From Alphaproteobacteria bacterium (GTDB lineage: Bacteria > Pseudomonadota > Alphaproteobacteria > Rhodobacterales > Rhodobacteraceae): a DNA stretch of 64,000 nt. The notes beneath the pieces were generated by a model. The model did no database searches. It saw nothing but the letters and a program-made list of their open reading frames with translations, and was not told the DNA's origin. The translations under genes were made by a program, and so were the position numbers. This document shows positions 1 through 8,349 of the stretch, piece after piece (the first letter of the stretch is position 1; each line of letters opens with the position of its first letter). The stretch spans positions 124,001 to 188,000 of the forward strand of contig JAUIBL010000001.1 in assembly GCA_030428355.1 (NCBI GenBank). The letters run 5' to 3'.

Positions 1-196
1 TGGCGAAACCGCAGCGCTCAAGCTCTGGAAAGACACTGGCGTCCGCGTGCTGCCGGGGGCTTACCTGTCGCAGGACACAGAGGCCGGGAATCCCGGCAAA
101 GGCTATATCCGGGTCGCCATGGTGGCCCCAAAAGAAGAAACCGAACGCGGCCTGACGCAGATCAGGGACTGCCTTTACGGCGGTGAAGACCAATAA
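1..196 (+). CDS. Aminotransferase class I/II, C-terminal end only
   Basis: The reading frame is open from base 2 and stops with TAA at 194-196, giving about 64 residues. The segment contains LPGAYLS followed by a [12 protein letters not shown] stretch, which resembles the C-terminal small domain of PLP-dependent class I/II aminotransferases, where an Arg after GYIR-type strands contacts the substrate carboxylate. The PLP-binding lysine would lie upstream, outside the window. The gene ends 11 bases before ftsK, so the two are probably cotranscribed; in many Rhodobacteraceae an aminotransferase gene precedes ftsK and lolA. The family call is good, but the substrate cannot be read from this fragment. 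Confidence 0.7.
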   Translation, partial: GETAALKLWKDTGVRVLPGAYLSQDTEAGNPGKGYIRVAMVAPKEETERGLTQIRDCLYGGEDQ

Positions 197-207
197 AGAG
201 GCGAACG

Positions 208-3168
208 ATGGCATATCAGGCGCGGGGGCGGGACCCCCTCTTTGACAGCAACATGCAGGCTGCGCTGGAGAAGCGCGGCAAGGAACTGGGTGGCTTCGTC
301 CTGATGGCGCTGGGGGCGATGGCCGCCGCGATGATCTATTCGTATTCGCCGCAAGATCCAAGCTGGCTGTCCGCCACCGATGCGCCCGTGCAGAACTGGC
401 TTGGCCGGGCAGGGGCCTCGGTCGCAGCGCCCTTGTTCATGATCGTCGGCTGGGCAAGCTGGGGTCTCGCGCTGGTCCTGCTGGTCTGGGGCGCGCGCTT
501 TGCCCTGCACCGGGGCGAGGAACGCGCGCTGTCCTGCCTTATCTTCGCGCCGATCTGGGTGGCCTTGGCCGCCGTCTATGCCGCTGGCGTGCCGGAAAAC
601 AGCACATGGACCCACAGCTTTGGCTTGGGTGGTCTGTTCGGCGACATGATGATGGGTTCGATCCTGACGGTCCTGCCTTTGGGCACCACATTCGCGCTCA
701 AGCTCATGATGCTCCTGCTGGGCGGTGTCGTTCTTGTGATGGGCGCTTTTGTTCTGGGCTTCACCCGCCTGGAACTGTCCCGCCTTGCCCGGTTCCTGCT
801 GGTTGGTGTGATCATGGTCTATGCGACGATGCTCAACCTTCTGGGCAAAGGCGCGTCCGGTGCGCTGGTCGCCGCCCGCCATATGCAGGCGAAGAACGCT
901 GAACGCCGCGCGATCCGCGCTCAGGAAGAGGCTGAAGCCGCCGAATGGGCCGCCGCACAAGAGGCCGTGCGGGCCGAACCGCGTGTCACCCGTATCGCGG
1001 CCAAGGCAGCGCCCGCAACCTATCCCGAAGACGACCTGATCGACGATCCCTATCCGGCACCCGCACCGCAGAAGACCGGCTTCCTCTCCAAGATGCCGTC
1101 GCTGATCCGCCGCGCCGATCCCGAGCCGGAACTCGTCGAAACATGGCCCACCGGAGACCTGCCCGAGACGCTGCCGGGCGACGACCGTGTCCGCGCCAAG
1201 ATCGCCGACGCCATCAAATCGCGCGTGCGCCAGAATCCGGCGGTGACCTCGGCCAAGGCCGCGCCCCTGACCAAGGGACGGGGCCGTGGCCCCGATCCGC
1301 TGATTTTCAAACCCTCCGTCACCCTGCCGCCGGAACCCCCTGTCACCGCCCGCGCACCCGCGCCATTGCGGGCCGAACCCCCTGTGACCGCGCCGAAACC
1401 GGCCGCCTATCAGCCGCAGCCGCAAGCGCCGCTCTATGACGACGAGCCGGAAAACATCTTCGACGACATGACTGACTGGGACGATTACGGCGATGACACG
1501 CAGGCTTACGCGCCGGTGCCGCCCGCTCCGCCCGTGGTCCCGCAGCCCGAGGCGCGCAAGGTCGTCCAGCAACCTCAGCGCAGACCGCTCCAGCCGTCCA
1601 AGCGGGCGCAGCAGGAAGCGCAGCCGCAACTTCAATTCGAGGACAAGCAGGTCGATTACGACCTGCCGCCGCTGGGCCTTCTCATGGACCCGGCCAATAT
1701 CGAACGCCACCATCTGAGCGACGAAGCGCTTGAGGAAAACGCCCGCATGCTCGAGGCGGTGCTCGATGATTACGGCGTGAAGGGCGAGATCGTCAGCGTC
1801 CGCCCCGGCCCCGTGGTGACGATGTACGAACTGGAACCCGCACCGGGCCTCAAGGCGTCCCGCGTCATCGGTCTGGCAGATGACATCGCGCGCTCCATGT
1901 CCGCACTCTCCGCCCGTGTCTCCACCGTGCCGGGCCGCAGCGTGATCGGCATCGAACTGCCGAACGAAAAGCGCGAGATGGTCAGCTTCCGCGAAATCCT
2001 CTCGACCCGCGACTATGGCGACGGCACCCAGAAACTGCCGCTCGCGCTGGGCAAGGACATCGGCGGCGATCCGGTTGTCGCCAACCTTGCCAAGATGCCC
2101 CACCTGCTGATCGCGGGGACCACGGGTTCGGGTAAATCGGTCGCCATCAACACCATGATCCTGTCGCTGCTCTACAAGCTGACGCCTGCCGATCTGCGGC
2201 TTGTGATGATCGACCCCAAGATGCTGGAACTTTCCGTCTATGACGGCATCCCGCACCTTCTGTCGCCCGTTGTGACCGACCCGAAAAAGGCGGTGGTCGC
2301 CCTGAAATGGGTCGTGGGCGAGATGGAAGACCGCTACCGCAAGATGTCCAAGATGGGCGTGCGCAACATCGACGGCTACAACGGCCGCGTCGCCGACGCG
2401 CTGAGCCGTGGCGAGATGTTCGAACGCACCGTCCAGACAGGCTTTGACGACGAAACCGGCGAACCGATCTTCGAGACCGAGGAAATCCAGCCCGTCAAAA
2501 TGCCCTATATCGTCGTCATCGTCGACGAGATGGCCGACTTGATGATGGTCGCGGGCAAAGAGATCGAAGCGTGCATTCAGCGCCTCGCCCAGATGGCGCG
2601 TGCCTCGGGCATCCACCTCATCATGGCGACACAGCGCCCATCGGTCGATGTCATCACCGGCACGATCAAGGCGAACTTCCCGACCCGGATTTCCTTCCAG
2701 GTCACCTCCAAGATCGACAGCCGAACCATCCTTGGTGAAATGGGGGCCGAACAACTGCTGGGGCAGGGCGACATGCTCTACATGGCCGGCGGTTCCAAGA
2801 TCATCCGCTGCCACGGCCCGTTCGTGTCCGACGAAGAGGTCGAGGAAATTGTCACACACCTCAAGGCCTATGGCCCACCCGAATATGTCAGCGGCGTGAT
2901 TCAGGGCCCGGATGACGAAAAGGCCGACAATATCGACGCGGTCCTTGGCCTCAACACCGGCGGCAACACCGACAGCGAAGACGCGCTGTACGACCAGGCC
3001 GTCGCCATCGTGGTGCGCGACCGGAAATGTTCGACCTCCTATATCCAGCGCAAACTGGCCATCGGCTACAACAAGGCCGCGCGGCTTGTCGAACAGATGG
3101 AAGAAGAGGGCGTCGTCACCGCAGCCAACCACGTCGGCAAACGCGAAATCTTGGTGCCCGAGCAGTAA
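208..3168 (+). CDS. ftsK: DNA translocase FtsK
   Basis: This 986-residue protein is the septal DNA pump that moves chromosome termini toward dif for XerCD resolution and anchors at the divisome. Hydrophobic segments within roughly residues 28-210 form the N-terminal membrane domain. A Pro/Ala-rich acidic linker follows to about residue 490. The motor domain has Walker A GTTGSGKS at about 637-644 and a Walker B-type [12 protein letters not shown]. The last 70 residues, beginning [21 protein letters not shown], split here as a gamma winged-helix region that reads KOPS sites. Length and order fit the family. The ATG follows a GAGGCGA ribosome site. A long open frame on the opposite strand is a GC-rich shadow. 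Confidence 0.97.
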   Translation: MAYQARGRDPLFDSNMQAALEKRGKELGGFVLMALGAMAAAMIYSYSPQDPSWLSATDAPVQNWLGRAGASVAAPLFMIVGWASWGLALVLLVWGARFALHRGEERALSCLIFAPIWVALAAVYAAGVPENSTWTHSFGLGGLFGDMMMGSILTVLPLGTTFALKLMMLLLGGVVLVMGAFVLGFTRLELSRLARFLLVGVIMVYATMLNLLGKGASGALVAARHMQAKNAERRAIRAQEEAEAAEWAAAQEAVRAEPRVTRIAAKAAPATYPEDDLIDDPYPAPAPQKTGFLSKMPSLIRRADPEPELVETWPTGDLPETLPGDDRVRAKIADAIKSRVRQNPAVTSAKAAPLTKGRGRGPDPLIFKPSVTLPPEPPVTARAPAPLRAEPPVTAPKPAAYQPQPQAPLYDDEPENIFDDMTDWDDYGDDTQAYAPVPPAPPVVPQPEARKVVQQPQRRPLQPSKRAQQEAQPQLQFEDKQVDYDLPPLGLLMDPANIERHHLSDEALEENARMLEAVLDDYGVKGEIVSVRPGPVVTMYELEPAPGLKASRVIGLADDIARSMSALSARVSTVPGRSVIGIELPNEKREMVSFREILSTRDYGDGTQKLPLALGKDIGGDPVVANLAKMPHLLIAGTTGSGKSVAINTMILSLLYKLTPADLRLVMIDPKMLELSVYDGIPHLLSPVVTDPKKAVVALKWVVGEMEDRYRKMSKMGVRNIDGYNGRVADALSRGEMFERTVQTGFDDETGEPIFETEEIQPVKMPYIVVIVDEMADLMMVAGKEIEACIQRLAQMARASGIHLIMATQRPSVDVITGTIKANFPTRISFQVTSKIDSRTILGEMGAEQLLGQGDMLYMAGGSKIIRCHGPFVSDEEVEEIVTHLKAYGPPEYVSGVIQGPDDEKADNIDAVLGLNTGGNTDSEDALYDQAVAIVVRDRKCSTSYIQRKLAIGYNKAARLVEQMEEEGVVTAANHVGKREILVPEQ

Positions 3169-3178
3169 AGTGCCCGGG

Positions 3179-3643
3179 CTATCGTTTGATCCCCAATCTT
3201 GGGTCGAACGTGAATGGCTCTTGCGAAACGACAGTGACCCGCGACATCTCGGGGTGTTGCGGGTTCAGCAGGTAATTGACCTCATTCGGGATCACCATTG
3301 ACGGCACGCACAGGATCGCGGATTGCGCAGACTTTAGCCAACGGTCGCCGAAGGCGCGATACTCTGAAAGGCCTGCATCCAGCGGCACATCCGCGAGGTG
3401 CACAACCTCCATCGCAAGATCCGCCGGAACCTCCAGTTTGACCGCAATCAGGTTCGGCAATTTGTGCGACACCCGCATCGACGGTGGCAGATGCACGAAC
3501 ACTTCCAGACAGCTCAGGGCCAGCGATCCACCGCAATAGACGACGGCCCGTCCCGGCGAATTCCAACGCCCGCCTTCCTTTCTGGCCCCAAGCCCGTCGA
3601 GGCCCGGAGCGTATTCGGGGCGCGTCAACCGCCAGACATGCAT
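3179..3643 (-). CDS. RES-domain toxin (putative NAD+ phosphorylase)
   Basis: This 154-residue protein matches the RES family, toxins of type II systems that degrade NAD+. The conserved Arg, Tyr, Ser and Glu positions are visible: R5 in HVWRLTR, then GGRWNSPGRAVVY at 24-36, S40, and E47 in LSCLEVFVHL. The ATG at 3643 shares one base with the stop codon of the upstream antitoxin gene (TGATG), so translation is probably coupled. A TTG one codon upstream is a less likely start. The gene converges with ftsK, leaving only 10 bases between stops. Base composition is less GC-rich than the flanking housekeeping genes, which suggests acquisition. Family assignment is firm; activity is inferred. Confidence 0.88.
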   Translation of the reverse strand: MHVWRLTRPEYAPGLDGLGARKEGGRWNSPGRAVVYCGGSLALSCLEVFVHLPPSMRVSHKLPNLIAVKLEVPADLAMEVVHLADVPLDAGLSEYRAFGDRWLKSAQSAILCVPSMVIPNEVNYLLNPQHPEMSRVTVVSQEPFTFDPRLGIKR

Positions 3644-4245
3644 CAATCGAAGATGCCGTGTTCCAGCCGGGTCAGAACGCCTTCAACCTCGCGAGCGCCA
3701 ACATCCGTGCTGGCCATCTCCATCGGCACCTCGTCGTTCAGCGCGGGGTTGGGGCTGCGCAGCCATTCCTCGGCCAGATCTTCGTCTTCAAACACACGAA
3801 ACGCATGGGCCGTCACACGAACCAATCGTGCCAATCCATCCGCCTCCTCGGGCTTCAAAGGTTCGGTGCGCTGCAGGCGCCGTTCCAGCGTGCGCATCGA
3901 GATGACGCGCGCCAGATCAAGCTTGGTCAAGACAGAACACCTTTGCAGATCGCGCGCAACAGACGCCTGAATGCCCTGTGAAATCGCAGCATAGGAGAAA
4001 TCGAAATGCAGGGTCTGTCCTTCCGAGATCACTTCGTATTCAGAGCCTTGCGATGTGATCATCATCGAAGTCGAGCTGGCCTTCCGAATGTCCGATTTGT
4101 CCGAAATCACTTTCGTCCCGTCCTTTTGTCTCAGTACCTTGGTGTCCCGGGGAGACGTTTCGCCAAATGCCACAGGCAAGTTGTGCATATGGCGGTATGT
4201 TTGTGCAAGGTCAATAAATGCCAAGGGTAAAGGTTCCGTCACCAT
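3643..4245 (-). CDS. Xre/MbcA/ParS-type antitoxin paired with RES toxin
   Basis: The C-terminal half has the antitoxin/toxin-binding layout usual for RES partners: a helix-turn-helix-like region (LDLARVISMRTLERRLQR), then EADGLARLVRVTAHAFRVFEDEDLAEEWLRS and a closing NPALNDEVPME segment, corresponding to the DUF2384-type domain. It would bind and neutralise the RES toxin and repress its own promoter. The start is uncertain. ATG at 4245 gives 200 residues with only a weak AGG upstream, while ATG at 4065 gives 140 residues, closer to the usual family length. The gene precedes the toxin, the normal order for this class, and overlaps it by one base. Confidence 0.78.
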   Translation of the reverse strand: MVTEPLPLAFIDLAQTYRHMHNLPVAFGETSPRDTKVLRQKDGTKVISDKSDIRKASSTSMMITSQGSEYEVISEGQTLHFDFSYAAISQGIQASVARDLQRCSVLTKLDLARVISMRTLERRLQRTEPLKPEEADGLARLVRVTAHAFRVFEDEDLAEEWLRSPNPALNDEVPMEMASTDVGAREVEGVLTRLEHGIFD

Positions 4246-4364
4246 GACGTGAGCCTGCAACACCCGAAGGATCAGCCGAAATTCGCCACCTGCTATCGCA
4301 TATCCGCGCCCGGTTCGCCATATTGTGGTCCATGAGTTCCCGAGCAGACAGGATCCAGGACCCT

Positions 4365-4961
4365 ATGCGATTTCGTTCCCTTGCCCTGATGGCCGCGCTG
4401 ACGTGGATGTGGGCCCTTCCCGCTGCGGCCCAGCAATTGTCCCTCAACAGGCTGTCCAACTACCTTAACCAGCTCACCAGCGCCGAGGCGACCTTCACCC
4501 AGATCAACGCCGATGGAACGATCTCCACCGGGACGCTCTATATCCGCCGCCCAGGCAAGATGCGCTTTGAATACAACCCGCCCGAACAGGCGCTGGTAAT
4601 GGCCAATAACGGCGGCGTCTACGTGTTCGACCGCAAGCTGGGAGGAGAGCCGAACACCTATCCGCTTGACCGCACACCGCTTGGCCTGATCCTCGCTCGC
4701 AATGTCGATCTCAATCGCGCCAACATGGTTGTGGCGCATGGCTATGACGGCACCGCCACGACCGTGACGGCGCAGGACCCGGAACATCCCGAATATGGCA
4801 GCATCCAGCTCAAGTTCACCGACAACCCGGTCGAACTGCGCCAATGGGTCATCACCGACGATGGCGGCGGCCAGACAACTGTGGTTCTGGGCGCGCTCGA
4901 CCGCAAGCAACTGGCCAACAGCCTGTTCAATGTCGAACGGGAACGCACCGCGAACCGCTGA
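4365..4961 (+). CDS. lolA: Outer-membrane lipoprotein carrier protein LolA
   Basis: This periplasmic chaperone takes lipoproteins from LolCDE to the outer membrane. The chosen ATG gives 198 residues starting MRFRSLALMAALTWMWALP with a signal peptide cleaved near AAA-QQ. Upstream TTG (4323) and ATG (4332) frames would bury the signal peptide behind polar residues. The LolA pattern is visible: LNQLTSAEATFTQINADGTISTG, then YIRRPGKMRFEYNPPEQ, and the aromatic and Arg residues that line the lipid-binding cavity. In related genomes it normally follows ftsK directly; here the RES/Xre pair lies between. It converges with the next gene, with 20 bases between stops. Confidence 0.92.
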   Translation: MRFRSLALMAALTWMWALPAAAQQLSLNRLSNYLNQLTSAEATFTQINADGTISTGTLYIRRPGKMRFEYNPPEQALVMANNGGVYVFDRKLGGEPNTYPLDRTPLGLILARNVDLNRANMVVAHGYDGTATTVTAQDPEHPEYGSIQLKFTDNPVELRQWVITDDGGGQTTVVLGALDRKQLANSLFNVERERTANR

Positions 4962-4981
4962 TCCGCTCTGTCGGGGCGGCT

Positions 4982-5650
4982 CTACGCGGCCCCGGCATCC
5001 GCAGGCAAAACCTGCACATCGGTCACCAGAATGATCTCGCACCCCCCGACGATCGACCCGTCATCCCTCCGCGTCGACGACCGCCAGGGCGAAATCCCGT
5101 TGCCGGTGACGGTCACCAGATACCCCCGCAGCCTGACCCGCGCACCGACCCGGATCGCCATGAGCGCGTCGTTCACCTGTGGGTTGGCCGGGATCAGATG
5201 GTTGTTCGTGACCTGCTCTTTCCAGCGTTTCGGCAGATCGGCCCCGGGTCTGTTCGAGAACCAGATCATCCGGTGCCCGGTGCGGAACTCCAATCCGTCG
5301 GTACCACCGGGTGCGGCCAGATCGCCCCAGACAATCCCCAGATCGAGAGGCGACACCGCACTGGTCGGGTCATGGCGAAACTCGCGCCGCGTGACGACGC
5401 GCCCTTCGATCACGTAGCTGGCCAGCACTCGGGCCTCGAACCCATCGCCCAAGGCGACCTGCACACCCGAGACACGGCGCTGCGCAGGAGATCCGTCGGA
5501 TGCCGCGGTCAGGGGCAGGGCGGGCAGCAGCGACCGGTCCACCGCGGTGGCCAGATCGGCGCGCGGCGCGTGTTTGTCGGCGCTCAGGCCAAACACCCAT
5601 GCGGCCAGAACAATGCCGAAAACGGCGATCTTGGTGCCCTCGTCAAACAT
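4982..5650 (-). CDS. Membrane-anchored protein of unknown function
   Basis: This 222-residue product begins MFDEGTKIAVFGIVLAAWVF, a short cytoplasmic tip followed by one membrane segment (about residues 9-25), then a soluble domain without recognised catalytic motifs. The domain is rich in short beta-type strands, contains a single Cys near the C-terminus (GGCEIILVTDVQVLP) and an NPQVNDALMAIRVGARVRLRGYLV stretch, split here around ALMAI, that recalls small OB- or barrel-type folds. The ATG at 5650 was preferred to a TTG nine bases upstream. The gene converges with lolA and is divergent from the amine oxidase gene. It reads as a real gene from codon usage and length, but I do not recognise its family. 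Confidence 0.65.
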   Translation of the reverse strand: MFDEGTKIAVFGIVLAAWVFGLSADKHAPRADLATAVDRSLLPALPLTAASDGSPAQRRVSGVQVALGDGFEARVLASYVIEGRVVTRREFRHDPTSAVSPLDLGIVWGDLAAPGGTDGLEFRTGHRMIWFSNRPGADLPKRWKEQVTNNHLIPANPQVNDALMAIRVGARVRLRGYLVTVTGNGISPWRSSTRRDDGSIVGGCEIILVTDVQVLPADAGAA

Positions 5651-5815
5651 GCCGGCCAATGCCTTTCACCTTGTGTCGCGCCCCGCGTCTACCCCTTCAA
5701 AATGGCAGCAATGGGCCGGTTTCAGGCCCGACCTGCCCCACCTGCGCGCGGCGATGCGCCAACGCATCGCATGTTTGCGTTGACGCAAACGCCGCCCCGT
5801 CCCAATGCTGCGCAT

Positions 5816-7030
5816 ATGCACCGACGCCAGATCCTCACACTCGCCACAGCCGCGCTTCTGACGCCCGGCCGCGCAACCGCCCGAAACGCGCGCCAGCCGA
5901 CCGGCTATCTGCGCACCAACTGGAGCCGCGATCCCTTCGCCCTCGGGGCCTATTCCTATATCGCGCGCGCCGCCTCCCGGGCCGACACGGACGCGCTGCG
6001 CCGCCCCGTCGCCAATCGCCTCTTCTTTGCCGGAGAAGCCACCCACCCCGACTACAACAGCACCGTACACGCCGCCTATGAAAGCGGTCTGATCGTGGCC
6101 GACACTGTGGCCGACACACGCGCCGAAACGGTCGCCATCATCGGTGCCGGGATCAGCGGCCTCACCGCCGCCCGTGCCCTGCGCGACATGGGATTGGACG
6201 TGACCGTGTTCGAGGCCCGCAACCGGATCGGGGGGCGCATCTGGACGGACAGCCGCCTCGGCACGCCGCTCGATCTGGGGGCAAGCTGGCTGCATGGCGA
6301 CGACGGCAATCCGCTGGTCCCGCTGGCGCAAGAACAGAGGATGCGCAGCGTGGTCACCGGGGACGACTATGTTCTGCGCGGGGCCGGGGGCCGCAGGCTG
6401 CGTGACCGCGATGTGCCCGACTGGTTCGAGGATGTGGTGACAATCCAGCAGGAATACGGTGCCAGCACCGCAGAGATCAACTGGGATGCCTACGAGGACG
6501 ATCCCGACTACGATGGCGATGACCGGCTTTTCCCGCAGGGCTATGCGCAAATCCTCGGGCAAGCTGACAGCGATCTCGACATCCGCTTCGGCACCGAGCT
6601 GCGCCGCGTCAGCCTCGACGGCGACAGCGTTGCGCTTGCCTCGGCCGATGCTGCGCTGGGTCGGTTCGATGCTGTGGTGATCACGGTACCGCTAGGTGTT
6701 CTCAAGGCCGGACGCATCGCCTTTTCCCCGGCTTTGCCGGACGACAAGCAGACCGCGATCAACAGGCTCGGCTTTGGCCTGCTGGACAAGCTCTATCTGC
6801 AGTTCGAAGATGTGTTCTGGGATGCCGATGCGACCTGGATCCTGACACCCGAAACCGGTCTGCCGCCGGGGCAGTTCAATCAATGGCTCAACCTTGCGGC
6901 GGTGCTGGATGTGCCGATCCTGCTTGCCTTCAACGGAGCCGGGCCCGCGCGGGATCTGTCCGGCCTGTCCGACGACGCCCTTGTTGCCCGTGCCCTGCAG
7001 GTGCTCGAAGCTGCCTATCCCGACGGATAG
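5816..7030 (+). CDS. Flavin amine oxidase with circularly permuted domain order, Tat-exported
   Basis: This 404-residue protein carries all the hallmarks of the flavin monoamine/polyamine oxidase family, but in rotated order. Residues 1-22 form a twin-arginine-like signal (RRQILTLATAALL). Residues 29-91 are what is normally the C-terminus: GYLRTNWSRDPFALGAYSY (30-48), then RLFFAGEAT (68-76) and STVHAAYESG (82-91), which contact FAD and the substrate cavity. Only then comes the Rossmann-type GAGISGLTAARAL (110-122), the acidic E133 and GGRIWTD, GASWLHG (155-161), and the substrate-domain motif VPLGVLKAGRI (291-301) with K325. The protein ends AAYPDG, exactly where ordinary members continue into the GYLRTNW segment. 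The frame remains open upstream of the ATG, but that part has no family similarity. Substrate is unknown. Confidence 0.85.
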   Translation: MHRRQILTLATAALLTPGRATARNARQPTGYLRTNWSRDPFALGAYSYIARAASRADTDALRRPVANRLFFAGEATHPDYNSTVHAAYESGLIVADTVADTRAETVAIIGAGISGLTAARALRDMGLDVTVFEARNRIGGRIWTDSRLGTPLDLGASWLHGDDGNPLVPLAQEQRMRSVVTGDDYVLRGAGGRRLRDRDVPDWFEDVVTIQQEYGASTAEINWDAYEDDPDYDGDDRLFPQGYAQILGQADSDLDIRFGTELRRVSLDGDSVALASADAALGRFDAVVITVPLGVLKAGRIAFSPALPDDKQTAINRLGFGLLDKLYLQFEDVFWDADATWILTPETGLPPGQFNQWLNLAAVLDVPILLAFNGAGPARDLSGLSDDALVARALQVLEAAYPDG

Positions 7031-7079
7031 GCCTGAATCAGGATGTGTTAACAAAAGGTTAAAGGGTCAGCGCCCCTGT

Positions 7080-7107
7080 CCCAATGTTTCGCGCGCGAAA
7101 CAATGGG
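7080..7107. terminator. Long palindrome between convergent genes, possible bidirectional terminator
   Basis: An 18-base perfect palindrome at 7085-7102, built around TTTCGCGCGCGAAA, is extended by four more pairs beyond one A-A mismatch. It sits in the 101-base gap between the ends of two convergent genes. There is no T-tract, so intrinsic termination is plausible but not demonstrated; a protein-binding site is the alternative. Confidence 0.45.
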
Positions 7108-7131
7108 GCCGGTTCGGACCTATCTGCAGGC

Positions 7132-7722
7132 TTATCTGCGGACCGGGCAGGTCGCCAACTGGCCCTGATACATCACCGACCGCGCCGCCACCTCGTCGGC
7201 GACCCGCAACAGCCACGCCTTGCTGTTATAGGTCCCGCGCGAGAACCCGGTGCGGCCTTCGTGATAGGCCAGATATTGGTTGCGCGCATCCGCCAGCGAG
7301 ATCCCAAGCCGGCGGTTCGATTCCGCCATGTACCAGCCCATGAAATCCGTCGCGTCGTCGATGTCGTTGCGTTTCGCGCGGAACTTGCGCTGGTCCTGCT
7401 GGTATTCTTCCCATGTCCCGTTCAGCGCTTGGCTGTACCCGAAAGCCGAGCTTTGCCGCCCCATCGGGATCACCCCCAGCGTGTACCGGAACGGGGTTCG
7501 CGCATCCGACTTGAACTTGCTTTCCTGATACATCGACGCCATCTGCACATGCACCGGCACACCCCATTTGCGTTCTGCCGCGCGGAAAGCGCGCAGGTAG
7601 CCGGGGCGCTGTTGCAGAATGGAACAGGCATTGTCGAGGTTACGGGGCGCCGATGTACCGCCGCCGCCCCCGCACGAGGCCGCAAGCAAAACAATCACAA
7701 GGGCGCGAAAGAGTCTGCTCAT
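7132..7722 (-). CDS. Lytic transglycosylase (SLT fold) lipoprotein
   Basis: The ATG at 7722 gives 196 residues starting MSRLFRALVIVLLAASC, a lipoprotein signal with a lipobox (LAAS-C) and a glycine-rich tether. The soluble part has an SLT-type lysozyme-like fold: the presumed catalytic Glu in SMYQESKFKSDARTP, then SSAFGYSQALNGTWEEY, a pattern shared with Slt70-like enzymes, and a tail containing NQYLAYHEGRTGFSRG. It would cleave the MurNAc-GlcNAc bond in periplasmic peptidoglycan while anchored to a membrane. The frame extends a further 41 codons upstream without a signal peptide, which argues for the start chosen. It converges with the amine oxidase gene. Confidence 0.85.
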   Translation of the reverse strand: MSRLFRALVIVLLAASCGGGGGTSAPRNLDNACSILQQRPGYLRAFRAAERKWGVPVHVQMASMYQESKFKSDARTPFRYTLGVIPMGRQSSAFGYSQALNGTWEEYQQDQRKFRAKRNDIDDATDFMGWYMAESNRRLGISLADARNQYLAYHEGRTGFSRGTYNSKAWLLRVADEVAARSVMYQGQLATCPVRR

Positions 7723-7953
7723 GGGCCTCTCGCTATTATTCTGTCGAAGGCAGTTGGTCCGCCTTTCCGATTGCACCCACTCTAGCGCAAAGGGACCGTA
7801 GGGGAAATCACAATTGCTCGGGTTGGCAACCCCTTGCCATGACACGAAAAACCCTTGTGTCGAAAAGCATCACAGATTGTTTCCACAAAAAACGCGGCAA
7901 AAAATGGACAATTTGGCGAAAATCAGGCAGGTATACGGCAACGGACGGGACTC

Positions 7954-8280
7954 ATGATCAGACAACGCGCAAAATACAACATCGGCCAGGTCGTACGCCA
8001 CCGCAGACACCCCTTCCGGGGCGTGGTGTTCGATGTGGACCCGGAATTCAACAATACCGAGGAATGGTATCAGGCCATCCCCGAAGACATCCGGCCCGCG
8101 AAAAAGCAGCCCTTCTATCATCTGCTCGCAGAGAATGAACAAAGCTTCTACGTCGCCTATGTCTCGGAACAGAACCTGATCGCCGACTACTCGGGCGAAC
8201 CGGTCGAACACCCGGATGTGCCGGACCTGTTCGGCGCGTTCGAAGACGGCAGCTACGAGCTGCAGTTCCAGTACAACTGA
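7954..8280 (+). CDS. hspQ: Heat shock protein HspQ
   Basis: This 108-residue protein starts MIRQRAKYNIGQVVRHR and contains the HspQ/YccV signature: RHPFRGVVFDVDPEF, the N-T-E-E-W-Y segment, QPFYHLLAEN, and YVAYVSEQNL. In Escherichia coli HspQ binds hemimethylated DNA and acts as a specificity factor for Lon. The ATG was chosen because similarity begins there; the frame stays open for 33 unrelated codons upstream. A strong terminator follows 42 bases after the stop, so it is probably monocistronic. It is divergent from the transglycosylase gene. Confidence 0.93.
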   Translation: MIRQRAKYNIGQVVRHRRHPFRGVVFDVDPEFNNTEEWYQAIPEDIRPAKKQPFYHLLAENEQSFYVAYVSEQNLIADYSGEPVEHPDVPDLFGAFEDGSYELQFQYN

Positions 8281-8322
8281 ACGATCTCTCTTTTCTCTCT
8301 TCGTTTGCCACGAATAACGAGT

Positions 8323-8348
8323 AAGGGCTCCCCGGTGGGAGCCCTTTT
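8323..8348 (+). terminator. Intrinsic terminator after hspQ
   Basis: A perfect 10-base stem (AAGGGCTCCC with GGGAGCCCTT) closes a CGGT loop and ends in TTTT. It lies just after hspQ and just before the end of the convergent threonine aldolase gene. Because the stem carries A at one foot and T at the other, it may work in both directions. Confidence 0.85.
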
Positions 8349-8349
8349 C

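Noticed and set aside
175-3132. 985-codon open frame opposite ftsK
   Set aside because: It is the complement of a clear FtsK gene. Its product is rich in His, Asp, Gly and Arg as expected of a GC-rich antisense frame, and has no motif or ribosome site.
4844-5815. In-frame upstream extension of the amine oxidase (324 codons)
   Set aside because: This part overlaps lolA and is opposite the unknown anchored protein. It has no similarity to oxidases, and the ATG at 5816 starts a twin-arginine signal.
7723-7845. N-terminal extension of the transglycosylase gene
   Set aside because: Starting at 7845 would hide the lipoprotein signal that begins at MSRLFRAL.
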